15,172 nt of DNA from the NCBI GenBank assembly GCA_030620035.1, contig JAUXAE010000015.1, positions 1 through 15,172 on the forward strand. The letters are read 5' to 3'. The position numbers were made by a program, and so were the translations under genes. This DNA comes from Dehalococcoidales bacterium. Lineage in GTDB: Bacteria > Chloroflexota > Dehalococcoidia > Dehalococcoidales > JAUXAE01. Below the pieces are notes generated by a model. The model saw only the letters and a list, made by a program, of their open reading frames with translations. It had not been told where the DNA came from and did not search any database. Below, in pieces: positions 1 through 6,522 of this stretch; the first letter of the stretch is position 1; every line of letters begins with the position of its first letter.

Positions 1-1317
1 GGACTTCCCAGCGAGCAAGGAATAGAAGCCATCTCTGATTTTCTGGAGGAGAAGGGCTGGGGGAAACGCACGGTGAGTTACAAGCTCCGCGACTGGCTTA
101 TCTCGCGCCAGCGCTACTGGGGGGCACCGATACCCATAGTCTACTGCCCTGACTGCGGCACTGTCCCCGTTCCAGAAGAAGACCTGCCGGTACTGCTGCC
201 TGAGGACGCCGAGTTTAGGCCCACCGGTGAATCACCGTTAAAATACAACCAAAAGTTCGTTAATACCAGCTGCCCCAGGTGCCGTGGCCCGGCCAAAAGG
301 GAGACCGATACCATGGATACCTTTATGTGCTCCTCGTGGTATTTCCTGCGCTACACCTGCCCGGGCTTAAGCACGGCCGCCTTTGATGCCCAGAAACTCA
401 GCTACTGGATGCCGGTTGACCTCTATACCGGCGGCGCCGAGCATGCCGTGATGCACCTGCTCTATGCCCGCTTCTTTGCCAAGGCCCTCCGGGATATGGG
501 CTTGGTCAGTTTTGATGAGCCCTTTAAGCGCCTTTTTAACCAGGGTATTATTGTTGCCGAGAAGCAGAAGATGAGCAAATCGCGGGGCAACGTCATCACC
601 CCCGATGCCTATGTCTCCGAGTTGGGAGCCGATGCCGTTCGCGCCTACCTCATGTTTATCGGCCCCTGGGAGCAGGGTGGTGAATGGGATGATAGCGGAC
701 TAAGTGGCCTCAGCCGCTGGCTCAACCGGGTGTGGCGACTGGTACTGGAGAAATATGAGCAGAAAATTCCAGACCTTGCTCTGAGAAGAATGGCGGGTGA
801 GCAGGTTGATAAAGAGATAGAGAAAGCCCAGCAAGAGCTATCCCGTATTAGCCACCAGACCATCAGGAAGGTGACCCAGGACCTGGAGAAAATACGGTTT
901 AATACCATGCTGGCCGCCCTCATGGAGTTCACCAACTACCTGACTAAAGTAAAAGAGGCCGGTTCTGTTACCCTGCCAGCCTGGCAGCAGGCCACCGAAA
1001 GCCTGCTTCTGCTGCTGGCACCGACGGCACCCCATCTAACTGAGGAGTTATGGCAGAGGACGGGGCGTGACTACAGCATCCACAATCAGCCCTGGCCGTC
1101 CTGGGATGAGGAGCTGACCCAGGATGAGCAGATTACCCTGGTAATTCAGGTCAACGGCAAACTGCGTGACCGGCTCACCCTACCGGCCTCAGTCACCGAG
1201 GCTGAGGCCAAGAAGCTAGCCCTGGATAGCCAGCGGGTCAAGGCTCACCTGATGGCTAAGGAAATTACCAAGATAATCTATGTGCCCAAGAAGCTGATAA
1301 ATCTGGTGGTGCGGTGA
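1..1317 (+). CDS. leuS: Leucyl-tRNA synthetase, C-terminal part (5' truncated by window edge)
   Basis: Class I aminoacyl-tRNA synthetase that charges tRNA-Leu in the cytoplasm. The frame is open from base 1, so 438 residues are seen and the N-terminal HIGH half lies outside the window. Visible parts in order: the RDWLISRQRYWG catalytic-core motif; a zinc-ribbon-like pair, YCPDCG and CPRC; the MDTFMCSSWYFLRY segment; the KMSKS ATP-binding loop in EKQKMSKSRGNV; then the helical anticodon-binding domain and a C-terminal end with the VQVNGK-like IQVNGKLRDRL motif. These are typical bacterial LeuRS features, so the identity is secure. A GTG at 73 could be mistaken for a start, but the residues before it (GWGKRT) continue the family alignment. 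It ends with TGA at 1315-1317. Confidence 0.97.
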   Translation, partial: GLPSEQGIEAISDFLEEKGWGKRTVSYKLRDWLISRQRYWGAPIPIVYCPDCGTVPVPEEDLPVLLPEDAEFRPTGESPLKYNQKFVNTSCPRCRGPAKRETDTMDTFMCSSWYFLRYTCPGLSTAAFDAQKLSYWMPVDLYTGGAEHAVMHLLYARFFAKALRDMGLVSFDEPFKRLFNQGIIVAEKQKMSKSRGNVITPDAYVSELGADAVRAYLMFIGPWEQGGEWDDSGLSGLSRWLNRVWRLVLEKYEQKIPDLALRRMAGEQVDKEIEKAQQELSRISHQTIRKVTQDLEKIRFNTMLAALMEFTNYLTKVKEAGSVTLPAWQQATESLLLLLAPTAPHLTEELWQRTGRDYSIHNQPWPSWDEELTQDEQITLVIQVNGKLRDRLTLPASVTEAEAKKLALDSQRVKAHLMAKEITKIIYVPKKLINLVVR

Positions 1318-1468
1318 GGTGAGACAAAGTAGGCAAGTACTAAAGGAGAGTCAAAGAGAGGCTTCGCCTCTCTTACATAACCAATTCCCCCTCCCTTACA
1401 AAGGGAGGGGGAGGGTTCCAAACAAATACCCAAAAGGGTGAGGTTGATAAACAATCTCACAAAGTAGG
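1313..1468. repeat. Repeat-like intergenic element with three hairpins and flanking direct repeats
   Basis: The leuS-proC gap is almost filled by structure. There is a perfect 9-bp stem (1354-1362 with 1366-1374, 3-nt loop), a perfect 11-bp stem (1387-1397 with 1401-1411, 3-nt loop, C/T-rich then A/G-rich), and a 9-bp stem with one G-U pair (1438-1446 with 1452-1460). GGTGAGGT occurs at 1313-1320 and 1437-1444, and ACAAAGTAGG at 1324-1333 and 1459-1468, so the ends resemble a duplicated target or a partial copy of the leuS tail. None of the hairpins is followed by a T-run, so none is a clear terminator. A short dispersed non-coding element (MITE- or REP-like) is my inference; copies elsewhere in the genome cannot be seen from here. 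Confidence 0.5.
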
Positions 1469-1482
1469 AAGGGAAAACCGGT

Positions 1483-2283
1483 ATGAAAATAGCCTTCATT
1501 GGCGGCGGCAATATGGGCGAGGCCATGCTGTCGGCTATTCTGAAAGCAGGGTTGACTCCACCGCATGCTATATCCGTCAGTGATATTAGTGAGGCTCGCC
1601 GCCGGCATCTGGGGCAAACCTACGGTGTTACTGTCACCGAAGGTAACCTTGAGGCCTTAAGCCAGAGTGATGTCGTTGTCCTGGCCATCAAGCCCCAGAA
1701 TCTGGCCGAGGTTATGGCTGAGATTGGCGGTAAGCTAAAAGCCTCTCAATTAGTAATATCCATAATTGCCGGGGCCAGGCTCAAGACCCTGCGCCAGGGC
1801 CTAAAGCATAAGACCATTGTTCGGGCGATGCCCAATACCCCGGCCCAGATTGGTCAGGGCATTACTATCTGGACGGCCACCCCCGAGGTAACCGAGCCCC
1901 AAAAGGGATGGGCCGGCGCCATCCTGGGGGTGATGGGACAGCAGGTCTATGTAGCCGATGAAGAATACCTTGACATGGCCACGGCGGTAAGCGGCAGCGG
2001 CCCGGCCTATGTTTTCCTCTTCATGGAGTCGTTAATTGATGCCGCTGTTGGTATCGGCCTGCCCCGGGATATGGCCCGGCAACTGGTGCTGGAGACAGTG
2101 CTCGGTTCGGCCGATTTTGCCCGGCAGTCAGAAAAGTCGCTGGATGAACTACGACGAATAGTCACCTCCCCCGGCGGCACCACCGCCGAGGCCCTCAAGG
2201 TACTGGAAAAGGGTGGCTTTGCTGAAGTGATAAAACAGGCGGTGCTGGCCGCCTTTATTAAAGCCAGAGAGCTGGGGGGCTAG
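1483..2283 (+). CDS. proC: Pyrroline-5-carboxylate reductase
   Basis: Reduces 1-pyrroline-5-carboxylate to proline with NAD(P)H, the last step of proline synthesis, in the cytoplasm. The 266 residues match the usual family length. The N-terminus has the Rossmann motif IGGGNMGEAM, followed by VLAIKPQ and the RAMPNTPAQIGQG segment. The C-terminal dimerisation domain carries the family signature: SGSGPAYVF, then a helix, then SPGGTTAEAL and LEKGGF. The ATG start at 1483 is preceded by a purine-rich ribosome site (AGGAAGGG). The stop codon TAG directly abuts the GTG of the yggT-like gene, so the two are almost certainly cotranscribed and translationally coupled. proC and yggT are neighbours in many bacteria. 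Confidence 0.96.
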   Translation: MKIAFIGGGNMGEAMLSAILKAGLTPPHAISVSDISEARRRHLGQTYGVTVTEGNLEALSQSDVVVLAIKPQNLAEVMAEIGGKLKASQLVISIIAGARLKTLRQGLKHKTIVRAMPNTPAQIGQGITIWTATPEVTEPQKGWAGAILGVMGQQVYVADEEYLDMATAVSGSGPAYVFLFMESLIDAAVGIGLPRDMARQLVLETVLGSADFARQSEKSLDELRRIVTSPGGTTAEALKVLEKGGFAEVIKQAVLAAFIKARELGG

Positions 2284-2544
2284 GTGGATTTTCTGTCCGC
2301 CCTGTTAGACTTCATCCGGCTGCTGTGCCAGGTGCTCAGCCTGGCCATTATCATCCGTATTATCCTGTCCTGGTTTGCCCCGAGGTCAGCCAACACCTTT
2401 AGCGTCATCTTCTACCGCATCACGGAACCGCTTCTGGCCCCTCTGCGCCGCATCATCCCCAGGGCCGGTATGTTTGATTTCTCGCCACTGGTAGCCATTA
2501 TAATACTGCAACTGATTGTCCAGATTACCTACGCCGTGTCTTAA
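2284..2544 (+). CDS. YggT family membrane protein
   Basis: Small integral membrane protein of 86 residues with a single YggT repeat: a hydrophobic helix at about residues 8-30 (LSLAIIIRIILSWF), a basic and proline-rich middle (ITEPLLAPLRRIIP), and a second helix at about 62-84. The RIILSWF ... TEPLLAPLRR pattern is diagnostic of the family. The exact role is unsettled; homologues are linked to membrane or division-related functions and osmotic or ion stress. The GTG start lies immediately after the proC stop with no intervening base, which indicates coupling. E. coli YggT has two repeats; this is the single-repeat form common in other phyla. Confidence 0.9.
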   Translation: MDFLSALLDFIRLLCQVLSLAIIIRIILSWFAPRSANTFSVIFYRITEPLLAPLRRIIPRAGMFDFSPLVAIIILQLIVQITYAVS

Positions 2545-2577
2545 ATCCATTTTTTGCCTAGAAAGAGGGGGAATTAA

Positions 2578-3420
2578 ATGAAAGAAGAGGAAATCAAGAA
2601 GGTTGTCAGGGAGGGCTATGCCCAGATAGCCAGACAACAGTCCTCCTGCTGCGGCCCGGCCAGTACCTGCGGCAGCACCTCGCAGGCGATAAGCAAGCAG
2701 ATTGGCTACTCAGATGAAGAACTGGGCGCCGTACCCGAAGGTGCCAATCTGGGACTCGGCTGTGGCAATCCGGTGGCCCTGGCTTCCCTAAAAGAGGGTG
2801 AGGTTGTTGTTGACCTGGGCTCAGGGGCCGGCTTTGACTGTTTTCTGGCCGCCCAGAGGGTTGGCCCAGGGGGCAAGGTAATCGGTGTTGACATGACGCC
2901 GGAGATGATTGACAAGGCTAGGGCAAATGCCAGGAAAGGCGAGCTTGAAAATGTAGAGTTCAGGCTGGGTGAAATCGAAAATCTACCGGTGGCCGACAAT
3001 CTGGCTGACGTCGTCATCTCAAACTGCGTCATCAACCTGTCGCCGGATAAGCCGAGGGTCTTTGAGGAGGCCTTCAGGGTGCTAAAGCCCGGCGGAAGAC
3101 TGCTCGTCTCCGACATAGTCTTACTGAAGGAACTGCCCGACTTTATCAAGAATTCCCTAGAGGCTTACATCGGCTGCCTCTCTGGAGCCATAATGAGGGA
3201 ACAATATACAGCCACCATAAAAGCCGCCGGATTTCAGCGGGTCAGGATAACCGATGAGGCCACCTTCCCCATCAAGCTTATGGCCAATGACCCAACCGTC
3301 GGGGCAATCATTGAGAACCTAGAAGTATCACCTGACAAAGTAAAGGAAGTGGCCAATTCCGTGGTCAGTCTAAAGGTCTACGGGCTAAAACCAGATAGTA
3401 AGGTCCAGCGGCCATTCTAG
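2578..3420 (+). CDS. arsM: Arsenite methyltransferase (ArsM-like)
   Basis: SAM-dependent class I methyltransferase of 280 residues, predicted to methylate As(III) in the cytoplasm. The SAM site is VVDLGSGAGFDCFLAA (about 78-92), followed by IGVDMTPEMI and the post-motif RVLKPGGRLLVSDIV. Three cysteines stand where ArsM proteins bind arsenite: Cys62 in LGCGNP, Cys150 in ISNCVINL and Cys200 in YIGCLSGA. That set separates ArsM from UbiE/MenG-type enzymes. An extra cysteine-rich N-terminus (Cys24, Cys25, Cys31) is also typical of bacterial ArsM. A strong ribosome site (AGAGGGGG) precedes the ATG at 2578. It is 33 nt after yggT and 13 nt before cvpA, so probably in the same transcript. No arsR or arsenite pump is seen. 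Confidence 0.9.
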   Translation: MKEEEIKKVVREGYAQIARQQSSCCGPASTCGSTSQAISKQIGYSDEELGAVPEGANLGLGCGNPVALASLKEGEVVVDLGSGAGFDCFLAAQRVGPGGKVIGVDMTPEMIDKARANARKGELENVEFRLGEIENLPVADNLADVVISNCVINLSPDKPRVFEEAFRVLKPGGRLLVSDIVLLKELPDFIKNSLEAYIGCLSGAIMREQYTATIKAAGFQRVRITDEATFPIKLMANDPTVGAIIENLEVSPDKVKEVANSVVSLKVYGLKPDSKVQRPF

Positions 3421-3433
3421 GAAGGCAGAGGAA

Positions 3434-3919
3434 ATGAACTGGCTTGATATAATCTTAATAATAGCCCTGGTCGGTTCAGCTTTTATCGGCTTGTGGATTG
3501 GAATAATAAGAGCGGCTTTAGCTCTGATCGGCCTGATAGTCGGCGTAGTCCTGGCCGGTAATTTCTATGAGCCTGTTTCCAGTTGGTTTGGCTTCATCCC
3601 TAATGATGACGCGGCCAATATAGTTGCCTTCATCCTGATACTGGTCGGCGTAATGCTGGTGGCCGCCCTGCTGGCCCGCCTGCTCAAGTTGGCCGCCTCA
3701 ATAACGATGCTGGGCTGGGTTGACCGCATTGGTGGCGCCGTCTTTGGCTTTTTAATGGGGGCCATATTATTGAGCGCCCTGCTGGCCACCTGGGTGAAGT
3801 TCTTGGGTACCGGCCTTGTCACCGAGTCGTTCCTGGCCGGGGTCTTACTGGACAAATTCCCCCTGATATTAGCCCTGCTCCCCGAGGAATTTGATGCCAT
3901 CGGCGACTTCTTCCAGTAA
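3434..3919 (+). CDS. CvpA family membrane protein
   Basis: A 161-residue polytopic inner-membrane protein resembling the CvpA (colicin V production) family. The N-terminus MNWLDIILII...GLWIGIIRAALALIG shows the family's start: a hydrophobic helix followed by a short G-rich turn and a second helix. Four hydrophobic segments fall at about 3-22, 24-42, 62-84 and 100-122. The WVDRIGGAVFGFLMG motif before the last helix is also typical. Function is poorly defined; members have been linked to colicin V export, envelope homeostasis and stress. A ribosome site (AGAGGAA) precedes the ATG. It ends the plus-strand cluster and faces the ferredoxin gene; the 70-bp gap has short palindromes (such as 3921-3934) but no T-run. 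Confidence 0.85.
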   Translation: MNWLDIILIIALVGSAFIGLWIGIIRAALALIGLIVGVVLAGNFYEPVSSWFGFIPNDDAANIVAFILILVGVMLVAALLARLLKLAASITMLGWVDRIGGAVFGFLMGAILLSALLATWVKFLGTGLVTESFLAGVLLDKFPLILALLPEEFDAIGDFFQ

Positions 3920-3989
3920 AGGGCTGGGCAGCCCCGCAATGAAAGCACTATATCCTAACCGGAAAACTATTCAGCCAATCTAATTGGGA

Positions 3990-4250
3990 TTATTTGGGCG
4001 TTTCATCGGGGTGTGATTTCTGCCACTTGGCCAGCAGTTCCTCCCTGGTCTCCTTATGCTCGGGGTCAGGGATGCAGCAGTCTACCGGGCAGATTTCAAC
4101 ACACTGCTGGTTTTCAAAGGCACCGACGCACTCGGTGCATTTCTCGGGGTCAACTATATAGATTGTCTCCCCCTCAATAATCGCCTGGTTGGGGCATTCT
4201 GGTTCGCAGGCGCCGCAACTGATACACTCATCCGTAATCAAATAGGCCAT
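3990..4250 (-). CDS. 2[4Fe-4S] ferredoxin (YfhL/Allochromatium type)
   Basis: An 86-residue soluble electron carrier. The first cluster motif is CISCGACEPEC (Cys9, 12, 15, then Cys19-Pro). The second is Cys38-X2-Cys41-X8-Cys50-X3-Cys54-Pro; the eight-residue spacer in place of X2, plus a charged C-terminal helix (about 64-86), are typical of the Allochromatium-type/YfhL ferredoxins, which have low-potential clusters. Extra cysteines at 58 and 59 (PVDCC) are present. The partner is unknown. A GGGAGG box lies upstream but is 12 nt from the ATG, longer than usual, and an in-frame stop rules out a longer protein. The 74-nt gap after coaD contains a TATACA box, so it may have its own promoter. Confidence 0.93.
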   Translation of the reverse strand: MAYLITDECISCGACEPECPNQAIIEGETIYIVDPEKCTECVGAFENQQCVEICPVDCCIPDPEHKETREELLAKWQKSHPDETPK

Positions 4251-4324
4251 CTGGTCTATTTACCTCCCAATCTTGTATAATTCAAGCCAAAGGCAGTTAT
4301 CGGACCATTTTCTGTTTTTAGCCG

Positions 4325-4810
4325 CTACATCTTGCCATGCACCTTCCTTCTTAGAGCTTGAGCCACGTGTCCCGAGACCAGGTCATCAACATTACCGCCC
4401 AGCCGGGATACCTCCTTGAGCAAGCTGGAGCTGAGAAACTGGAACTCCGGGCCGGCCATAAAACAAACCAGTTCCAGCTCAGGGTCCAGCCTCCGGTTCA
4501 TCATGGCCATATCAAACTCCCATTCAAAATCAGCGCTGACTCTCAGGCCCCGCACCATTGCTTTGGCCCCTACCTTGCAGGCAAAATCAACAGTAAGGCC
4601 TGAGAAGGGCTGTACGGTAACATTGGCTAGGTCGGCGATGGTCTGCCGGGCCAGCTCCACCCTCTCCTCGGTAGTAAACATCAGGCCCTTACCCGGGGTA
4701 TCATAGACGCCAATAATCAGTTTTTCAAAAAGCTGGGCCGCTCTAACGACAACATCAAGATGCCCGTTAGTTATCGGGTCAAAGCTGCCGGGGTAGATTG
4801 CGATGGTCAA
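4325..4810 (-). CDS. coaD: Phosphopantetheine adenylyltransferase
   Basis: Transfers AMP from ATP to 4'-phosphopantetheine to form dephospho-CoA, the penultimate step of CoA synthesis, in the cytoplasm. The 161 residues match the family. Nucleotidyltransferase motifs: YPGSFDP with T14-N-G-H17 (the T/HxGH motif), the substrate-site segment MVRGLRVSADFEWE, and the C-terminal SSSLLKEV motif (ISSSxVKE in most relatives). The start is TTG at 4810, chosen because the protein alignment begins exactly there (MTIAIYPGSF). It overlaps the rsmD stop as TTGA, and AGAGGGGGG lies about 8 nt upstream. The rsmD-coaD pairing is common in bacteria and supports both calls. Confidence 0.96.
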   Translation of the reverse strand: MTIAIYPGSFDPITNGHLDVVVRAAQLFEKLIIGVYDTPGKGLMFTTEERVELARQTIADLANVTVQPFSGLTVDFACKVGAKAMVRGLRVSADFEWEFDMAMMNRRLDPELELVCFMAGPEFQFLSSSLLKEVSRLGGNVDDLVSGHVAQALRRKVHGKM

Positions 4811-5361
4811 GTGATGGCCCCCCTCTGGTATAGGGCAATGCAGCTATCACCATGGCGGTACTCTTTAATGAGACACAATGAGGCGTAGGTGGCTTTTAGT
4901 GAAAGGCGGGGAGAATGTGTTACGATCAGGGTAGTCTTTTCCCCAACCAGTTTTGAGGCGGCCAGTTGCTCGATAGTACTGCTGATAGATAAATCGGAAT
5001 AGGGCGGGTCCATCAGTATAATATTGTACTCCTTATCCAGAAAAGAAATCGCTCTAGCCACACTACAGCAATAAACATGGGCCCGGTCACTAAAACCGGT
5101 CTTTTCTAGATTCTGCTTAATTATAGCACAACAGCGCCGGTCATTTTCAACAAGGTCAACCCAGCCGGCGCCGCGGCTCAAGGCCTCAATGCCCAGGGCG
5201 CCACTGCCCGAGAACAGGTCAAGCACCTGCTCCCAGTCAGCGGCCATAGTCTCCAGAATGGAAAAGATGGCCCCCCGCACCAGCTCTGTCGCCGGACGGG
5301 TGGCCACCCTTCTGGGTACCTTCAGTCTGAACCCCTTGACCTTACCGGCGATAACTCTCAT
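4807..5361 (-). CDS. rsmD: 16S rRNA (guanine966-N2)-methyltransferase
   Basis: SAM-dependent methyltransferase that modifies G966 of 16S rRNA on small-subunit intermediates. The 184 residues begin with the typical MRVIAGKVKGFRLKVP and the TRPATELVRGAIFSIL stretch. The SAM-binding motif is VLDLFSGSGALGIEALSRGA (about 46-65), followed by the acidic motif II (VDLVEND, about 68-74). The catalytic DPPY motif is at 118-121. The ATG start matches family N-termini; no strong ribosome site is seen. The last four bases overlap the coaD start, implying coupled translation. It lies 67 nt after the MBL-fold gene and is probably in the same transcript. Confidence 0.94.
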   Translation of the reverse strand: MRVIAGKVKGFRLKVPRRVATRPATELVRGAIFSILETMAADWEQVLDLFSGSGALGIEALSRGAGWVDLVENDRRCCAIIKQNLEKTGFSDRAHVYCCSVARAISFLDKEYNIILMDPPYSDLSISSTIEQLAASKLVGEKTTLIVTHSPRLSLKATYASLCLIKEYRHGDSCIALYQRGAIT

Positions 5362-5428
5362 TCTGGTAGCTAAGTGCCGTCTTTAATTTTCTAGCTAGTA
5401 CCACAATACAGTCGCCCCGTGCCCGGCG

Positions 5429-6127
5429 TCAAGTTAACTTATCACCCTGCTTTTCTAGCAACTCCCGCACCCTGGCTGAGGCGCCCCCAATTATGGGCCG
5501 GCCGTGGCCAAAGCACAGGGTGTCAAAGTCCAGCTGGGCCAGCCTTTTTAGGGAAGCTATCGCCTGTGATAAATCGCTGCTAATCAATTTTGGCGGCAGC
5601 CGAAGATTAGACCGGCGGTTGTTCAGGGTATCACCAACTATCAGCAGTTTCTCTCTGGCTGAGAACAGGCTGATGCTGCCCGGGGTATGCCCCGGTGTAT
5701 GAATAACCTCAAGCCCACCTAATGGGCTTAAGACCTCACCACCTTCTAGCTGGATGCTGACCTCACTGGGCCGGGCATAAACAAGGGGTCTAAAGAGGGT
5801 GATGGGCGGGACATGCAGTATTTTCCGGACGAATCCGGGGTAGGGCAATTGCTCCTCAGTTTCAGCAAGGTCGGCCTTATGAACCGCCACTTTGGCCGAG
5901 GTAATCATCTCAAGTTCGGGCAGCCCGCCAACATGGTCCAGGTGGTTATGAGTGATAATAATAAGGCTGACCTCACTAACAGAGCGGCCTAGATGGCTAA
6001 TAAAACTATCTATTCCGGGCAGGCTGCCCCGGAAGCTGGTATCAATAATTGTTAGTTCCTGCTCGGCAATTAATATAATATTGGCACCCCTTATTGTTAG
6101 CTGATAAACATCAGGCAGGATTTTCAA
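5429..6127 (-). CDS. Metallo-beta-lactamase-fold hydrolase
   Basis: Probable two-metal hydrolase of the MBL superfamily; the substrate is unknown. From the TTG at 6127 the protein has 232 residues. Metal ligands: T59-H60-N-H62-L-D64-H65 (HxHxDH), H147 in HTPGHTPGS, D166 in VGDTLNN and H208 in FGHGRP. This is the full set for a glyoxalase II/arylsulfatase-like member, so it should be active. I chose TTG 6127 because GGAGG (6136-6140) sits 8 nt upstream and the protein begins naturally there (MKILPDVYQL). A longer frame from a TTG at 6175 is possible but would overlap the -35 box of the likely promoter. It is the first gene of the minus-strand cluster and is divergent from the fdh operon. Confidence 0.88.
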   Translation of the reverse strand: MKILPDVYQLTIRGANIILIAEQELTIIDTSFRGSLPGIDSFISHLGRSVSEVSLIIITHNHLDHVGGLPELEMITSAKVAVHKADLAETEEQLPYPGFVRKILHVPPITLFRPLVYARPSEVSIQLEGGEVLSPLGGLEVIHTPGHTPGSISLFSAREKLLIVGDTLNNRRSNLRLPPKLISSDLSQAIASLKRLAQLDFDTLCFGHGRPIIGGASARVRELLEKQGDKLT

Positions 6128-6146
6128 AACGGCTACCTCCAGAATC

Positions 6147-6175
6147 AGCATAACGAAATGCCGGCCTGTGGTCAA
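6147..6175 (-). promoter_or_regulatory. Sigma70-type promoter for the MBL-rsmD-coaD cluster
   Basis: On the minus strand a -35 box TTGACC (6175-6170) and a -10 box TATGCT (6152-6147) are separated by exactly 17 nt. Transcription would start near 6140, just at the ribosome site GGAGG, giving a very short leader before the TTG start at 6127. The position supports the shorter start of the MBL-fold gene. It is predicted from sequence only. Confidence 0.5.
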
Positions 6176-6233
6176 TTTTTAACCAAGAATCTGGCACCAC
6201 CTGCTGAAGGCCAAGGGTTCTTTGAAAAAGGTC

Positions 6234-6262
6234 TTGACAAAATCTTACTGCTGTTGTATTAT
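6234..6262 (+). promoter_or_regulatory. Sigma70-type promoter for the fdh operon
   Basis: A perfect -35 box TTGACA (6234-6239), a 17-nt spacer and a -10 box TATTAT (6257-6262) give a near-consensus promoter. Transcription would start near 6269, leaving a leader of about 250 nt before the formate dehydrogenase gene. It lies back to back with the minus-strand promoter at 6147-6175, with about 60 bp between the two -35 boxes, so a shared regulator could bind there. No operator is recognised. Confidence 0.7.
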
Positions 6263-6269
6263 AGCGAAA

Positions 6270-6518
6270 GGACTAGTACTTAGGATATACTACAACTAGG
6301 CCAGACAGCGGCCAGTACACTTATTAAATTAATGCGGCTTCAGAATAGAGCCCGGGATTGGCCGCTATTTTACAACTTGACAGGATATGGGGAAGCTGAT
6401 AATCTTTATACTGATTCCGCTAATTCCTTAAACTGGTAGTTCTTCCCCGTGGGAAGTTTATCAGTTCCAGGGCTGTTCCCAAGGCGACCGTTTTTATTAT
6501 AAGGAGGAAGATGGCTAA
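6270..6518 (+). promoter_or_regulatory. Structured 5' leader of the fdh operon
   Basis: This 250-nt gene-free stretch shows two foldable regions. AGCGGCCAGT (6307-6316) pairs with ATTGGCCGCT (6357-6366) as a 10-bp stem with one G-U; its 40-nt loop holds a small GGCT/AGCC hairpin (6336-6339 with 6349-6352). A second hairpin spans 6431-6466: AACTG/CAGTT at the base, a G-U and TA/TA, an internal loop, then TTCCC/GGGAA around CGT. A T-rich run (6491-6499) follows, just before AAGGAGG (6501-6507), so the ribosome site could be accessible or masked. A metabolite- or factor-responsive leader is possible, but I cannot assign it to a known riboswitch family. Confidence 0.4.
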
Positions 6519-6522
6519 ATGA
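6511..6522 (+). other. Three-codon upstream frame (Met-Ala-Lys-stop) overlapping the fdh start
   Basis: ATG GCT AAA TGA begins 3 nt after the ribosome site AAGGAGG (6501-6507), and its TGA overlaps the real ATG at 6519-6521 as ATGA. The spacing from the ribosome site is short for this ATG (3 nt) and long for the gene's ATG (11 nt), so it is unclear which start is used more. It may be chance, or it may tune initiation by stop-restart. Confidence 0.3.

Noticed and set aside
1354..1374. Rho-independent terminator of leuS
   Set aside because: The stem is perfect but no T-run follows on either strand; treated as part of the repeat-like element.
3921..3934. Hairpin GGGCT/AGCCC as terminator of the proC-cvpA cluster
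   Set aside because: Only 5 bp and no T-run; not strong enough to list as a feature.
6128..6175. N-terminal extension of the MBL-fold protein from TTG 6175
   Set aside because: It would cover the -35 and -10 boxes of the likely promoter, and a well-placed GGAGG supports the TTG at 6127.
6270..6518. Molybdenum cofactor riboswitch
   Set aside because: The gene context fits, but I could not recognise the family's conserved core by eye; left as an unassigned structured leader.
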